Source: Streptomyces sp. BK208 (lineage in GTDB: Bacteria; Actinomycetota; Actinomycetes; Streptomycetales; Streptomycetaceae). Taken from it: a DNA stretch of 64,000 nucleotides. Within the stretch, counting starts at the first letter, position 1. Every line of letters begins with the position of its first letter. A program made the translations under genes and the position numbers. Shown here in pieces: positions 44,794 through 52,594 of the stretch. A model generated the notes under the pieces. The model was not told the origin of the DNA and did not search any database. It saw nothing but the letters and a program-made list of their open reading frames with translations. The stretch spans positions 306,706 to 370,705 of the forward strand of contig NZ_SOAV01000009.1 of assembly GCF_004364245.1 (NCBI RefSeq), written 5' to 3'.

Positions 44794-46341
44794 TCACACC
44801 CCCAGCTCCGCCGCGACCCGCCCCGAGCGCACCGCGGCCACCAGCTCCGCGTGGTCCGCCTCGGTGCGGTCGGCGTAGGCGACGGAGAAGGCGGCCACCG
44901 CCTCGTCCAGCTCGCCGTTCTTGCCGCAGTAGCCCGCGATCAGCCGCGGGTCGGCGCTGTGCGCGTGGGCCCTGGCCAGCAGGGCGCCGGTCATCCGGCC
45001 GTAGTCGTCCAGCTGGTCGGCGGCCAGCGCGGCCGGGTCGACGCTCCCCTTGCGGTTGCGGAACTGCCGAACCTGGAAGGGCCGCCCGTCGACGGACGTC
45101 CAGCCCAGCAGATTGTCGCTGACCACCTGCATCCGCTTCTGGCCCATGACGACCCGGCGTCCCTCGTGCACGGCCTCGGGGGCGTCGAAGCCGGCGGTCG
45201 CCAGATGGGGCAGCAGCGCGGAGGGCCTGGCCTCCTTGACCTGGAGCACGAGCGGCTCGCCCCGGTGGTCCAGGAGCAGCACGACGTACGACCGCGTGCC
45301 CACGCTGCCGGTGCCGACGACCCGGAAGGCCACGTCGTGCACCGCGTACCGGGCCAGCAGCGGCAGCCGGTCCTCGGAGAGCGTGGCCAGGTACGCCTCC
45401 AGGGCGCCCGCGACCGCCGCCGCCTCGGCGTCCGTCACCCGGCGCAGCACCGGCGCCGCGTCCACGAAGCGCCGCCCGCCGTCCTCGGTGGCCTCGGTCG
45501 ACTTCGCCGCGAAGCGCCCGCTGGTGTTGGCCCGCGCCTTCTCGGAGACCCGCTCCAGCGTGCCGAGCAGGTCGTGGGCGTCGGTGTGCGAGACGAGTTC
45601 CTCGTCGGCGATGGCGTTCCAGGCGTCCAGCGCGGGCAGCTTCGCCAGCAGCCGCATGGTGCGCCGGTAGGCGCGGGCCGCGTCGTGGGCGGCCGTGCGG
45701 CAGGTGTCCTCGTCGGCGCCGGCCTCCCGGCCCGCGAGCACGAGCGAGGCGGCGAGCCGCTTGAGGTCCCACTCCCAGGGGCCGTGCACGGTCTCGTCGA
45801 AGTCGTTCAGGTCGATGACCAGGCCGCCGCGGGCGTCCCCGTAGAGGCCGAAGTTGGCGGCATGCGCGTCCCCGCAGATCTGGGCGCCGATCCCGGTCAC
45901 CGGCGTGCGCGCCAGGTCGTAGGCCATCAGGCCGGCCGATCCGCGCAGGAAGGCGAACGGCGTGACCGCCATCCGCCCGGCCCGGATCGGGGTGAGCCCC
46001 GGTATCCGGCCGCGGTGGGACTCCTCGACCGCGCTCACCGCGTCCGGCCGGGCGGCGTCCAGGTCGAGCGCCGCGTGCGCGGACCTCGGCACACGCGTGC
46101 GCAGCGCCTTGCCCTCCGCCTTCGGCGAGCCCGCCCCGGGCCACCGCGCGAACCCGGGCACGACCGGCAGCCGCACGGCACCTTCCGCCGCCCGGCTCCC
46201 CTCCGTCCCCCGCGTCGCCTCCGTCCCCCGCGTCGCCTCCGTCCCCCGCGTCGCCTCCGCGTCCCCGTCGGCGCCCGCACGCGCCGTCGGCACCGCCCCG
46301 GCCGCCGCCCCCGTGCCCGCCCCCGTCGTCGCCCCGGTCAT
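44794..46341 (-). CDS. DUF2252 family protein
   Basis: A 515-residue protein with the kinase-like DUF2252 motifs ICGDAHAANFGLYGDARGGLVIDLNDFDETVHGPWEWDLKRLAASL and the C-terminal QFRNRKGSVDPAALAADQLDDYGRMTGALLARAHAHSAD. The fold resembles aminoglycoside phosphotransferases, but no substrate is known. ATG 46341 is chosen because GGGAAGG lies 8 nt upstream. The N-terminal 45 residues are low complexity and include three ATRGTE repeats. Confidence 0.85.
   Translation of the reverse strand: MTGATTGAGTGAAAGAVPTARAGADGDAEATRGTEATRGTEATRGTEGSRAAEGAVRLPVVPGFARWPGAGSPKAEGKALRTRVPRSAHAALDLDAARPDAVSAVEESHRGRIPGLTPIRAGRMAVTPFAFLRGSAGLMAYDLARTPVTGIGAQICGDAHAANFGLYGDARGGLVIDLNDFDETVHGPWEWDLKRLAASLVLAGREAGADEDTCRTAAHDAARAYRRTMRLLAKLPALDAWNAIADEELVSHTDAHDLLGTLERVSEKARANTSGRFAAKSTEATEDGGRRFVDAAPVLRRVTDAEAAAVAGALEAYLATLSEDRLPLLARYAVHDVAFRVVGTGSVGTRSYVVLLLDHRGEPLVLQVKEARPSALLPHLATAGFDAPEAVHEGRRVVMGQKRMQVVSDNLLGWTSVDGRPFQVRQFRNRKGSVDPAALAADQLDDYGRMTGALLARAHAHSADPRLIAGYCGKNGELDEAVAAFSVAYADRTEADHAELVAAVRSGRVAAELGV
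46205..46258. repeat. Three 18-bp tandem repeats in the DUF2252 gene
   Basis: Three identical 18-bp units (46205-46222, 46223-46240, 46241-46258), GTCCCCCGCGTCGCCTCC on the plus strand, encode ATRGTE on the minus strand. Confidence 0.9.
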
Positions 46342-46739
46342 CCCGGCCGCCTTCCCGTACTCGTCCGTACCGTCGCGTCGTGCCCGCGCCCCGCACCCGC
46401 GCACCGCACGCGGGCCCGGTCCGCGGACCCGCCCGCCGGCCCGCCCGGCGCCGCCTTCGGCTCCGACGCGCCACGACCGTACTCCCGCCCGCGCCGCCCG
46501 TACACGGGCCCCGGCCCGCCGCCCGCATAACGCCGGGCAGGGGGCGAAGCAGGAGGTGCCCGAGCCCCCCGCGGCGCGCCTACGGTGGCCTGCGATTACC
46601 ACGGAGCGCGCCCGCCGAAGCAACCACAGCAGCCTGCCCCGCGCCGGCGGGCGCGCTCCCTGTCCCCGACGTCCCGGATGTCGCACGTCCCGTCCAGCTT
46701 TCCCCAGGGACCACCCACCGAGGAGACCGAGGAACCGCC

Positions 46740-47636
46740 ATGACCTCCCACACCCCCGCCACCCCCGAAGGACCCGAGCCCGGGCCCGGGCCCGGCCCCC
46801 GCCAGGCCCCCGGCGCCGACCGCGGCATCAGCCGCAAGACGCTGCTCAGGGCGGCCGTCGCCGCCGGCGCCACCGTGCCGCTGCTCGCCACCGGCGGTAT
46901 CGCCCTGGCCCGGGACGCCGCCCGCTCCTCTGACGGCCGGACGCTGACACCGACGCCGTACTGCGACGACGGCGACGACTTGACGCCCGACCAGATGGAG
47001 GGCCCGTACTTCAAGCCGAACTCGCCGCTGCGCACCGACCTGGTCACGCCCGGCACCCGCGGCACCCCCCTGACCGTCAGCGGCTACGTCTTCGCCCGGA
47101 ACTGCGCGCCCCTGTCCGGCGTGCTCCTCGACTTCTGGCAGGCCGACGACAACGGCGACTACGACATGGCCGGTTTCACCTTCCGCGGCCACCAGTTCAG
47201 CGACGCCACCGGTGCCTTCGCCCTGCGGACGGTCGTGCCCGGCCTCTACCCCGGCCGCACCCGGCACATCCACGTCAAGGTGCAGGCTCCCGGCGAGCCC
47301 GTGCTCACCACCCAGCTCTACTTCCCCGGCGAGCCCCGCAACAGCACGGACACGATCTTCGACCCGGCCCTGCTGATGAACGTCCGCGGCGCCGGCAACG
47401 GCAAGCAGGGCACCTTCGACTTCGTCCTGGACGTGGACGGCGGCACCGGCCCCACGGACCCGCCCACCGACCCGCCCACCGACCCGCCGGGCGGCACCTG
47501 GGCGAGCGGCCACGCCTACCGCGCCGGCGACCGGGTGACGTACGGCGGGCACTCCTACCGCTGCCTCCAGGCGCACTCCGCGATGACGGGCTGGGAGCCG
47601 CCGAACGTGCCGGCGCTGTGGCAGCGCGAGTCCTGA
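46740..47636 (+). CDS. Secreted intradiol ring-cleavage dioxygenase with C-terminal CBM5/12
   Basis: A 298-residue exported enzyme. The Tat-like signal has ISRKTLLRAAVAAGATVPLLATGGIALA (Lys replaces one Arg of the twin pair). The dioxygenase domain shows the conserved QMEGPYF Tyr, LSGVLLDFWQADDNGDYD, and the Fe ligands in YPGRTRHIHVKVQAPG, with the second Tyr nearby. After a Pro/Thr/Asp linker a 45-residue chitin/cellulose-type module ends the protein (WASGHAYRAGDRVTYGGHSYRCLQAHSAMTGWEPPNVPALW). Streptomyces enzymes of this type cleave catechol-like lignin products while bound to plant biomass. Confidence 0.85.
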   Translation: MTSHTPATPEGPEPGPGPGPRQAPGADRGISRKTLLRAAVAAGATVPLLATGGIALARDAARSSDGRTLTPTPYCDDGDDLTPDQMEGPYFKPNSPLRTDLVTPGTRGTPLTVSGYVFARNCAPLSGVLLDFWQADDNGDYDMAGFTFRGHQFSDATGAFALRTVVPGLYPGRTRHIHVKVQAPGEPVLTTQLYFPGEPRNSTDTIFDPALLMNVRGAGNGKQGTFDFVLDVDGGTGPTDPPTDPPTDPPGGTWASGHAYRAGDRVTYGGHSYRCLQAHSAMTGWEPPNVPALWQRES

Positions 47637-47675
47637 CACCGCACGGCAGCGGGGACGGCCCGCTCCCCTCCTCCC

Positions 47676-47711
47676 AGGCCCCCCGCCGGTCGCACGACCG
47701 GCGGGGGGCCT
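47676..47711. terminator. Bidirectional terminator at the core/accessory border
   Basis: A stem of at least 16 bp (47676-47691 with 47696-47711) with a 4-nt loop lies between the convergent dioxygenase and epimerase-like genes. It marks the left edge of the biosynthetic region. Confidence 0.85.
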
Positions 47712-47717
47712 CGTCGG

Positions 47718-48650
47718 TCACGGGCGTCCGGCGGGCGACAGCGTCGAGCGGTACCAGGGTTCGGCGCGCCGGAACCCGGTGACGAACGGGTCGCCGGGCG
47801 CCTCCCGGAGGTCCGACCAGAGGCTGTCGGACTCGAAGAGGTGGTCGGTCGTCAGCAGATCGACCACGCCCGACAGGATCTCGTCCCCGGCCAGCAGGCC
47901 CCGCGCCCGCCCGACCGGGAGATCCCGCCGGGGCCAGGAGATCCCGGCGCAGGCGGCGACGGCCCGCAGTGCCCCGCACACGGCGACCGGTTCCGGGTGC
48001 GCCGCGTGGTAGACGGACGCGGACAGCGCCGAGTCGGGCGCGAACGCGGCACCCACCAGCGCCCGGGCCAGATCCGGTACGGCGATCATCGACATCCGCG
48101 CGGACCAGCCCGCCACCGTGCCCGGCAGCACGCGCAGCACCCGGGCCATGCCGGGCCCGACCCAGGTGTCTCCCGCCCCGTACACCAGGTGGGGGCGCAG
48201 GACGACCCCGCCGGCCGAGAGCACGGCGTCCTCGGCGGCGGCGCGGGTGCGGGAGGTCCAGGACCCCGGATTGCGGACGAGTTCCTCGGGTCGCTGGCGC
48301 CGGTAGGTACCGCGGCCGTAGACCGAGGCGGTGCTGAGCTGCACGACACGGCGGACCCCGGCCCGCCGTGCCTCCGCGACCAGCGCCGCCGTGCCGTCCG
48401 CGTTCACCGCCACGTTGGCCGCCTCGGTACCGCCTATCTGCGCCGCGCAGTGGACGATCACGTCGACGCCGTCGCAGACGCCGCGCAGGGTTCCGGGATC
48501 GGTCAGGTCGCCCCGTACGCAGCGTGCGGCGGAGCGGGGGACGGGACGTCGGTGCGACAGCAGCCTGACGTCGGCCCGCCGCCGTTCCGCCTCGCGGACG
48601 ACGTGTCCTCCCACGAACCCTGACGCGCCGGTGATCAGTACGGTGGGCAC
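47718..48650 (-). CDS. NAD-dependent epimerase/dehydratase (extended SDR), butyrolactone-pathway context
   Basis: A 310-residue Rossmann protein. The cofactor loop is VLITGASGFVGGHVVREAERR; VDVIVHCAAQIGG and QLSTASVYGRGTY follow. The catalytic YxxxK of extended SDRs is not seen at its expected place, where the sequence reads GSWTSRTRAAAEDAV (Thr and Arg replace Tyr and Lys). It lies downstream of afsA on the same strand, 29 bp away, so it is co-transcribed with it and may reduce or modify a butyrolactone precursor. GTG 48650 with GGGAGAG upstream. Confidence 0.82.
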   Translation of the reverse strand: MPTVLITGASGFVGGHVVREAERRRADVRLLSHRRPVPRSAARCVRGDLTDPGTLRGVCDGVDVIVHCAAQIGGTEAANVAVNADGTAALVAEARRAGVRRVVQLSTASVYGRGTYRRQRPEELVRNPGSWTSRTRAAAEDAVLSAGGVVLRPHLVYGAGDTWVGPGMARVLRVLPGTVAGWSARMSMIAVPDLARALVGAAFAPDSALSASVYHAAHPEPVAVCGALRAVAACAGISWPRRDLPVGRARGLLAGDEILSGVVDLLTTDHLFESDSLWSDLREAPGDPFVTGFRRAEPWYRSTLSPAGRP

Positions 48651-48679
48651 GGGGCACTCTCCCAGGGGGACGGGCCGGG

Positions 48680-49633
48680 TCAGCCGACGCGGGGCCGCAG
48701 GACGAGGTCGGCGGTGAAGACGGTCTCGTCCTCCTGGCTGCCGCGCACCCGCACCGGCAGCTCGCCCCGTGCGCCGTCCCCCTCGACGGTGGCCGTGACC
48801 CAGCACGGGGAGTCGAACTCCGCGTAGCGCGCGAACTCGGCCCGCACGCCCGAGAGCACGGCGCAGGGGAGCCCGGTGACGGCGTGGGCGGCCTGTCGGG
48901 CGGCCTCCAGCAGGACCATGCCGGGGATGTGGTCGGTCGGGTGGTCGAAGTAGGTCGGGTGGGCCGTGTCGACCCGCAGTTCCCAGCGGCCCGGCGTGGC
49001 CGGCGACGGTTCGCCCAGCAGGACGTGCCAGGGGTTGCCGTGGCGCACGGCGGCGGGGTCCAGCGCCGGCGGGGGTGTGCGGTGGCAGACCGTGGGGCGC
49101 TCCCCGCGTAACCGTCTGTACACGTCCGGGCTCATGCAGCGGAAGGCGGCCGAGGCGGTCGCCCGCACCTCGTCGCCCCGCCGGACGGTGACGTCGTAGC
49201 GCATCTCGCGCAGGCTGCGGCCGCGGCGCACGATGTCCCGGCACACGGTGCGCATCTCGACGTCGGTGGGGACCGCGTCGGCCCGGAACAGCTCCGGGTC
49301 GGCGGTCACGCTGAGGTCGGACATCAGGAACTGGTACCCGAACGGCACGTCGAACTCGGCGTGCGCGAGCAGGGAACCGATCTGCCGCACGGACTCGACC
49401 AGCAGCATCGGATCCTGGTAGCCGCGGTCGGACGCGAACAGGGAGTGGCAGCGCGGCCACTGGGCCCTGACCACGAATCCGCCGTCGTCACCGGCGGTGG
49501 GACCGTCGTGCTCCCATCCGGTGAGCAGGACTTCGGAGACGGCCGCACGGTGCACGTATTCACGCGCGACCGTGGAGGTCAGCATCCTGGGCTGTGCCTT
49601 GACGCCGGGTGCCTTCGAGGCGAGGTTCGGCAT
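48680..49633 (-). CDS. afsA: AfsA-type gamma-butyrolactone synthase
   Basis: A 317-residue protein with two tandem hotdog/AfsA domains: EYVHRAAVSEVLLTGWEHDG ... QDPMLLVESVRQIGSLLAHAEFDVPFGYQFLM and WHVLLGEPSPATPG ... YFDHPTDHIPGMVLLEAARQAAH. AfsA condenses a beta-ketoacyl-ACP with dihydroxyacetone phosphate, the first committed step of gamma-butyrolactone autoregulator synthesis. ATG 49633 is preferred over ATG 49648 because GGGAG lies 9 nt upstream. The promoter on the minus strand carries operator-like element 1 in its spacer. Confidence 0.9.
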   Translation of the reverse strand: MPNLASKAPGVKAQPRMLTSTVAREYVHRAAVSEVLLTGWEHDGPTAGDDGGFVVRAQWPRCHSLFASDRGYQDPMLLVESVRQIGSLLAHAEFDVPFGYQFLMSDLSVTADPELFRADAVPTDVEMRTVCRDIVRRGRSLREMRYDVTVRRGDEVRATASAAFRCMSPDVYRRLRGERPTVCHRTPPPALDPAAVRHGNPWHVLLGEPSPATPGRWELRVDTAHPTYFDHPTDHIPGMVLLEAARQAAHAVTGLPCAVLSGVRAEFARYAEFDSPCWVTATVEGDGARGELPVRVRGSQEDETVFTADLVLRPRVG

Positions 49634-49717
49634 GTGCAGGGCTCCCATCGGGTTCAGACAGGGGGCGGCACGGCCGTAAGTCGGCTGCTCACCCCCGTGG
49701 CCGACTAGCTGCGGCTA

Positions 49718-49748
49718 AAGATACAGACAGGTCGGTCCAGTTTTTCAA
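49718..49748 (-). promoter_or_regulatory. afsA promoter with ARE-like element 1 in its spacer
   Basis: On the minus strand: -35 TTGAAA (49748-49743), a 19-bp spacer and -10 TATCTT (49723-49718). The spacer is filled by the 20-bp element ATACAGACAGGTCGGTCCAG (49721-49740, plus strand). A receptor bound there would block the polymerase, so afsA would be under autoregulatory control. Confidence 0.65.
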
Positions 49749-50004
49749 GAGGCAAAGAGCTTTCGTCGACCACACGTGCGTCAAGTGATGTACGCGCGGC
49801 CCCCCGCAACCTCCGCACGGACTGGTCGATGAAACATGCAGAGGGGCACGGTTCCGAGCGGATTGACCCACTCTTGGCCAAGTATTTCCCCGGGCACATC
49901 CGCACGCCAAGGCGGCACGGGCCTCAGCCTGGTGTGGGAAACACACAGCTCATGACGGCCGAGTCCCCGTGACCAGAGGGTCACTCAGAGGCACGAGGCA
50001 CCCT

Positions 50005-50035
50005 TTGACAATCAGACAAGTCTGTTTGGTATTGT
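50005..50035 (+). promoter_or_regulatory. Promoter of the OmpR-type gene with ARE-like element 2
   Basis: -35 TTGACA (50005-50010), 19-bp spacer and -10 TATTGT (50030-50035). Element 2, AATCAGACAAGTCTGTTTGG (50010-50029), fills the spacer. Same geometry as the afsA promoter. The -10 is 63 bp before the ATG. Confidence 0.7.
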
Positions 50036-50097
50036 CCTCTCCGTGAACCTCAGTCCGTGATGACGTGGTGTGCTTCCAGGTGCCTTCAGGGGGACAG

Positions 50098-50850
50098 ATG
50101 AACCGGCAGTACGCGGAGCTCGTCGAACCGTCGCCGCAGCACCCTCCTCTTCCGCCCGCCGCCCCGGGCCGCAGGGCGGCCCGGAACGTGCTGGTCGTCG
50201 AGAACGACCGACGGGCCGCCGAAACGCTCCTGCGGGGGCTGACCCGGCAGGGGTACGCCGCGCGGAGCGTGGACACCGGCGCCCAGGCGCTGCGCGGCCA
50301 CCGCGACGCCGACCTGATCCTGCTCGACCTCGACCTGCCCGACCTGGACGGCCTCGAGGTGTGCCGGGCCATCCGGGCGATCAGCGACACACCGATCATC
50401 ACGGTGACCGCGCGGCGCTCGGAACTCGACTGCGTGCTCGGCCTCCAGGCGGGCTCGGACGACTACCTGGTCAAGCCGTACGGCTTCCGTGAGCTGCTGG
50501 CCCGCATGGAGGCGGTGATGCGCCGCTCGCACGGCCGCCCTGCCAGGGCGGACACCGGCCGGGTCATCACCCACGCCGGGCTGCGCATCGACGTGGCCGC
50601 CCGGGCGGCCACCCTCCACGGGGAGCCGCTGGACCTGACCCGCAAGGAGTTCGACCTGCTCCACCTGCTGGCGCTGCAGACCGGCACGGTGCTCACCCGG
50701 CGCCAGATCATGGCCCACGTGTGGGGCGACGCCTGGTCCCCGCGGGGCCGGACCGTGGACACGCACGTCGGCACCCTGCGCGGCAAACTCGGCTCCAGCA
50801 CCTGGATCATCACCGTGCGCGGGGTCGGTTTCCGGCTCGGTCATCCGTGA
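50098..50850 (+). CDS. Orphan OmpR-type response regulator with atypical receiver (JadR1-like)
   Basis: A 250-residue regulator. The receiver begins RNVLVVENDRRAAE, where the usual Asp-Asp pair is Glu-Asn; the candidate phospho-acceptor is in LILLDLDLPDLDG, Thr in IITVTAR and Lys in YLVKPYG. The winged helix at 155-248 has LTRKEFDLLHLLALQTGTVLTR and DTHVGTLRGKLGSS. Orphan OmpR-type regulators with degenerate pockets control angucycline and other aromatic polyketide clusters and often sense pathway products instead of phosphate. No kinase is adjacent. Likely cluster activator under butyrolactone control. Confidence 0.85.
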   Translation: MNRQYAELVEPSPQHPPLPPAAPGRRAARNVLVVENDRRAAETLLRGLTRQGYAARSVDTGAQALRGHRDADLILLDLDLPDLDGLEVCRAIRAISDTPIITVTARRSELDCVLGLQAGSDDYLVKPYGFRELLARMEAVMRRSHGRPARADTGRVITHAGLRIDVAARAATLHGEPLDLTRKEFDLLHLLALQTGTVLTRRQIMAHVWGDAWSPRGRTVDTHVGTLRGKLGSSTWIITVRGVGFRLGHP

Positions 50851-50930
50851 CCGAGGCCGCCTCGCGGGCTCCCGCCCACGCACACCCTGCCGCGGCCGCC
50901 GTCGGTTCTCCGGCGTAGAGACACGCAACA

Positions 50931-50950
50931 ATACAGACTAGTCTGTTGGG
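50931..50950. promoter_or_regulatory. ARE-like element 3
   Basis: ATACAGACTAGTCTGTTGGG contains the perfect 14-bp palindrome ACAGACTAGTCTGT (50933-50946). It lies 29 bp before the receptor-type TetR gene and probably mediates its autoregulation. Confidence 0.7.
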
Positions 50951-50978
50951 CCAACAGCGGCAGGGTAAGGATGAAGGC

Positions 50979-51587
50979 ATGGCTCAACAAGAACGCGGCA
51001 GGCAGTCACGGCGGACGATTCTCGAGGCCGCCGCCCACGTATTCGACGAGCGCGGCTACGACGCCGCGAGCACCAACGACATACTGGCCCGCACCGGGCT
51101 CACCCGCGGCTCGCTCTACCACCACTTCCCCTCCAAGGAAGCCATCGCCGTGGCCCTGGTCGAGGCCCACGGCGAAGCCCTGGCCGTGCCGGACCAGCCG
51201 GTGCGGCTGCAGTCGGTGATCGACCTGACCCTGGAGTTCGCCCGCCGTCTCCAGCACGACCAGGTGCTGCGCGCCAGCGTGCGCCTGACCACCGAGCAGA
51301 CCTCCTTCCGCCGCTCCCCGCAGACCGCCTACGAGCAGTCCCTGGAGGCGATCGAGAAGCTGCTGCGGGAGGCGAAGGACCGGGACGAACTCCTGCCGGG
51401 CGTCGATGTGGACGAGGCGGCGTCGACGATCGTCGGCTGCTTCACCGGGCTGCAGATCATGTCCCAGGCGTACACCGGCCGGGAGGACCTGGGTGACCGG
51501 GTCGGCTCCTTCTGGCGCTTCTTCCTGCCCGGACTCGCCACCCCGGGTCTGATCGGGCGGCTCCGGACCGCGCCCTCCGCGTCCTGA
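50979..51587 (+). CDS. Gamma-butyrolactone receptor-type TetR regulator (possible pseudo-receptor)
   Basis: A 202-residue regulator of the ArpA/ScbR family, seen from MAQQERGRQSRRTILEAAAHVFDERGYDAAS and ILARTGLTRGSLYHHFPSKEAIA, plus DEAASTIVGCFTGLQIMSQAYTGREDLGDRVGSFW. Receptors of this family bind the butyrolactone through a central Trp (Trp119 in ArpA). At the aligned place the sequence is AYEQSLEAIEKLL, with Ser, and the only Trp is in GSFWRFF. It may not bind the autoregulator and could be a pseudo-receptor. ATG 50979 is chosen because AAGG lies 8 nt upstream; a TTG at 50946 sits in the operator. Confidence 0.8.
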   Translation: MAQQERGRQSRRTILEAAAHVFDERGYDAASTNDILARTGLTRGSLYHHFPSKEAIAVALVEAHGEALAVPDQPVRLQSVIDLTLEFARRLQHDQVLRASVRLTTEQTSFRRSPQTAYEQSLEAIEKLLREAKDRDELLPGVDVDEAASTIVGCFTGLQIMSQAYTGREDLGDRVGSFWRFFLPGLATPGLIGRLRTAPSAS

Positions 51588-51615
51588 CCCGCTCACGGAC
51601 GACGTGCGAACGTTG

Positions 51616-52203
51616 TCACGGCAGGCAGCGGTGACCGCCGTCCGCCTGGGGGAACAACGGGCGTATCAGGCCCCACAGGCGCCGGGAGGTGTCGCCGTCC
51701 CACCACCCGGGCTCCGACCGGCCCAGCGTCTCGATGCCGGCCGCCAGGACCACGGCCAGGTCGGCCAGGTCCTCGGGCGGCGCGCCGTGCCGCCGGCCGG
51801 CCGTCTCGTGCGCGGCGGCCACCCGGTCGCGGAGCAGGGACATCAGGTGGTCGCGCAGCCTCGGCGGCCCCGCTGAGCCGTCCGGGGCCAGCTCCATGCC
51901 CGCCCGGACGATCTTGTCGGTGCCCAGTGCCTCGGTGAGCGCCAGGCAGAAGCGCTCGGGTGCGTCGACGGGGGCACCGGAGAAGGCCGCGTCGACGAGC
52001 TCCTCGAGCCGGCTGCGCGCCTGTTCGTGGACGGCGGCCGCGAGGGCGGTGGTCGAGGAGAAGTGGTGGTAGAGGGCGCCGCGGCTCACACCGGCCCGGC
52101 GGCAGATGTTGACCAGACCCGCGTCCGCCGGGCGCCCGTCCGCGATCAGCTCCGCCGTGGCCCTGATCAGAGCCTCACGAGTCCGCTCGGACCGCGTCTG
52201 CAT
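51616..52203 (-). CDS. TetR family regulator (second)
   Basis: A 195-residue regulator: REALIRATAELIADGRPADAGLVNICRRAGVSRGALYHHFSSTTALAAAV, and a C-terminal domain with a clear Trp pair (SEPGWWDGDTSRRLWGLI). It shares the RGALYHHF turn with the receptor family but differs over the ligand domain, so its ligand is unknown. ATG 52203 is taken because GAAGG lies about 12 nt upstream. It is convergent with the receptor gene. Element 4 lies 52-71 bp before its start. Confidence 0.82.
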   Translation of the reverse strand: MQTRSERTREALIRATAELIADGRPADAGLVNICRRAGVSRGALYHHFSSTTALAAAVHEQARSRLEELVDAAFSGAPVDAPERFCLALTEALGTDKIVRAGMELAPDGSAGPPRLRDHLMSLLRDRVAAAHETAGRRHGAPPEDLADLAVVLAAGIETLGRSEPGWWDGDTSRRLWGLIRPLFPQADGGHRCLP

Positions 52204-52254
52204 CAGACCACACCCGCCTTCGTCATCCTTACCGACTCCTCGAACGACCGAAGC

Positions 52255-52274
52255 ATACAAGGAGGTCTGTTTTA
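52255..52274. promoter_or_regulatory. ARE-like element 4
   Basis: ATACAAGGAGGTCTGTTTTA; the right half (GGTCTGTTT) matches elements 2 and 3, the left half is weaker. It lies upstream of the second TetR gene. Confidence 0.5.
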
Positions 52275-52391
52275 CGGTACCCGCACCGACGTTCGGCACC
52301 TCCTCATGATCTTCCTTCGTTCACAGATCCCCCACATACGTACGTCAAATGGCCTGAACCTTCCGTTCCGAGGCGCCCGTTCCCCGGGAAA

Positions 52392-52411
52392 CCGAGTAGA
52401 CTTGCCTGTAT
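52392..52411 (-). promoter_or_regulatory. ARE-like element 5
   Basis: On the minus strand ATACAGGCAAGTCTACTCGG, which matches element 2 at CAGRCAAGTCT. It is 184-203 bp before the start of the zinc-ribbon-like gene. Confidence 0.55.
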
Positions 52412-52594
52412 GTTTTCCTGGAACGGGCACTCGCCGGGACGCCCGGATCTGGGCACTTGGCACGGCGCTGACACTGAGCTGACCCAACCTCGAATGCTTG
52501 ATGGAACCCTGCATCGCTGTCGGTAGAAGTAGCCCCGGAGCCCGGTGAGACTGAATGCCGTCTTGCGAAACTGCCACGGATCGGGGGGATTTCG

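Larger units (their letters stand above)
49634..50097. promoter_or_regulatory. Divergent regulatory region between afsA and the OmpR-type gene
   Basis: 464 bp without genes. It holds two promoter/operator assemblies, listed separately, one firing each way. The rest (about 49760-50000) contains no recognisable element. Confidence 0.7.
52204..52594. promoter_or_regulatory. Intergenic regulatory region with two ARE-like elements
   Basis: 391 bp between divergent genes, AT-richer than its surroundings. It holds elements 4 (52255-52274) and 5 (52392-52411, minus orientation), 117 bp apart. No clean -35/-10 pair is seen for either gene. Confidence 0.6.

Noticed and set aside
50946..50978. TTG 50946 as the receptor gene start
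   Set aside because: It overlaps the palindromic operator; ATG 50979 with AAGG upstream fits the family N-terminus.
52410..52530. Short open frame MFSWNGHSPGRPDLG as a small peptide
   Set aside because: It has no ribosome site and starts within operator-like element 5.
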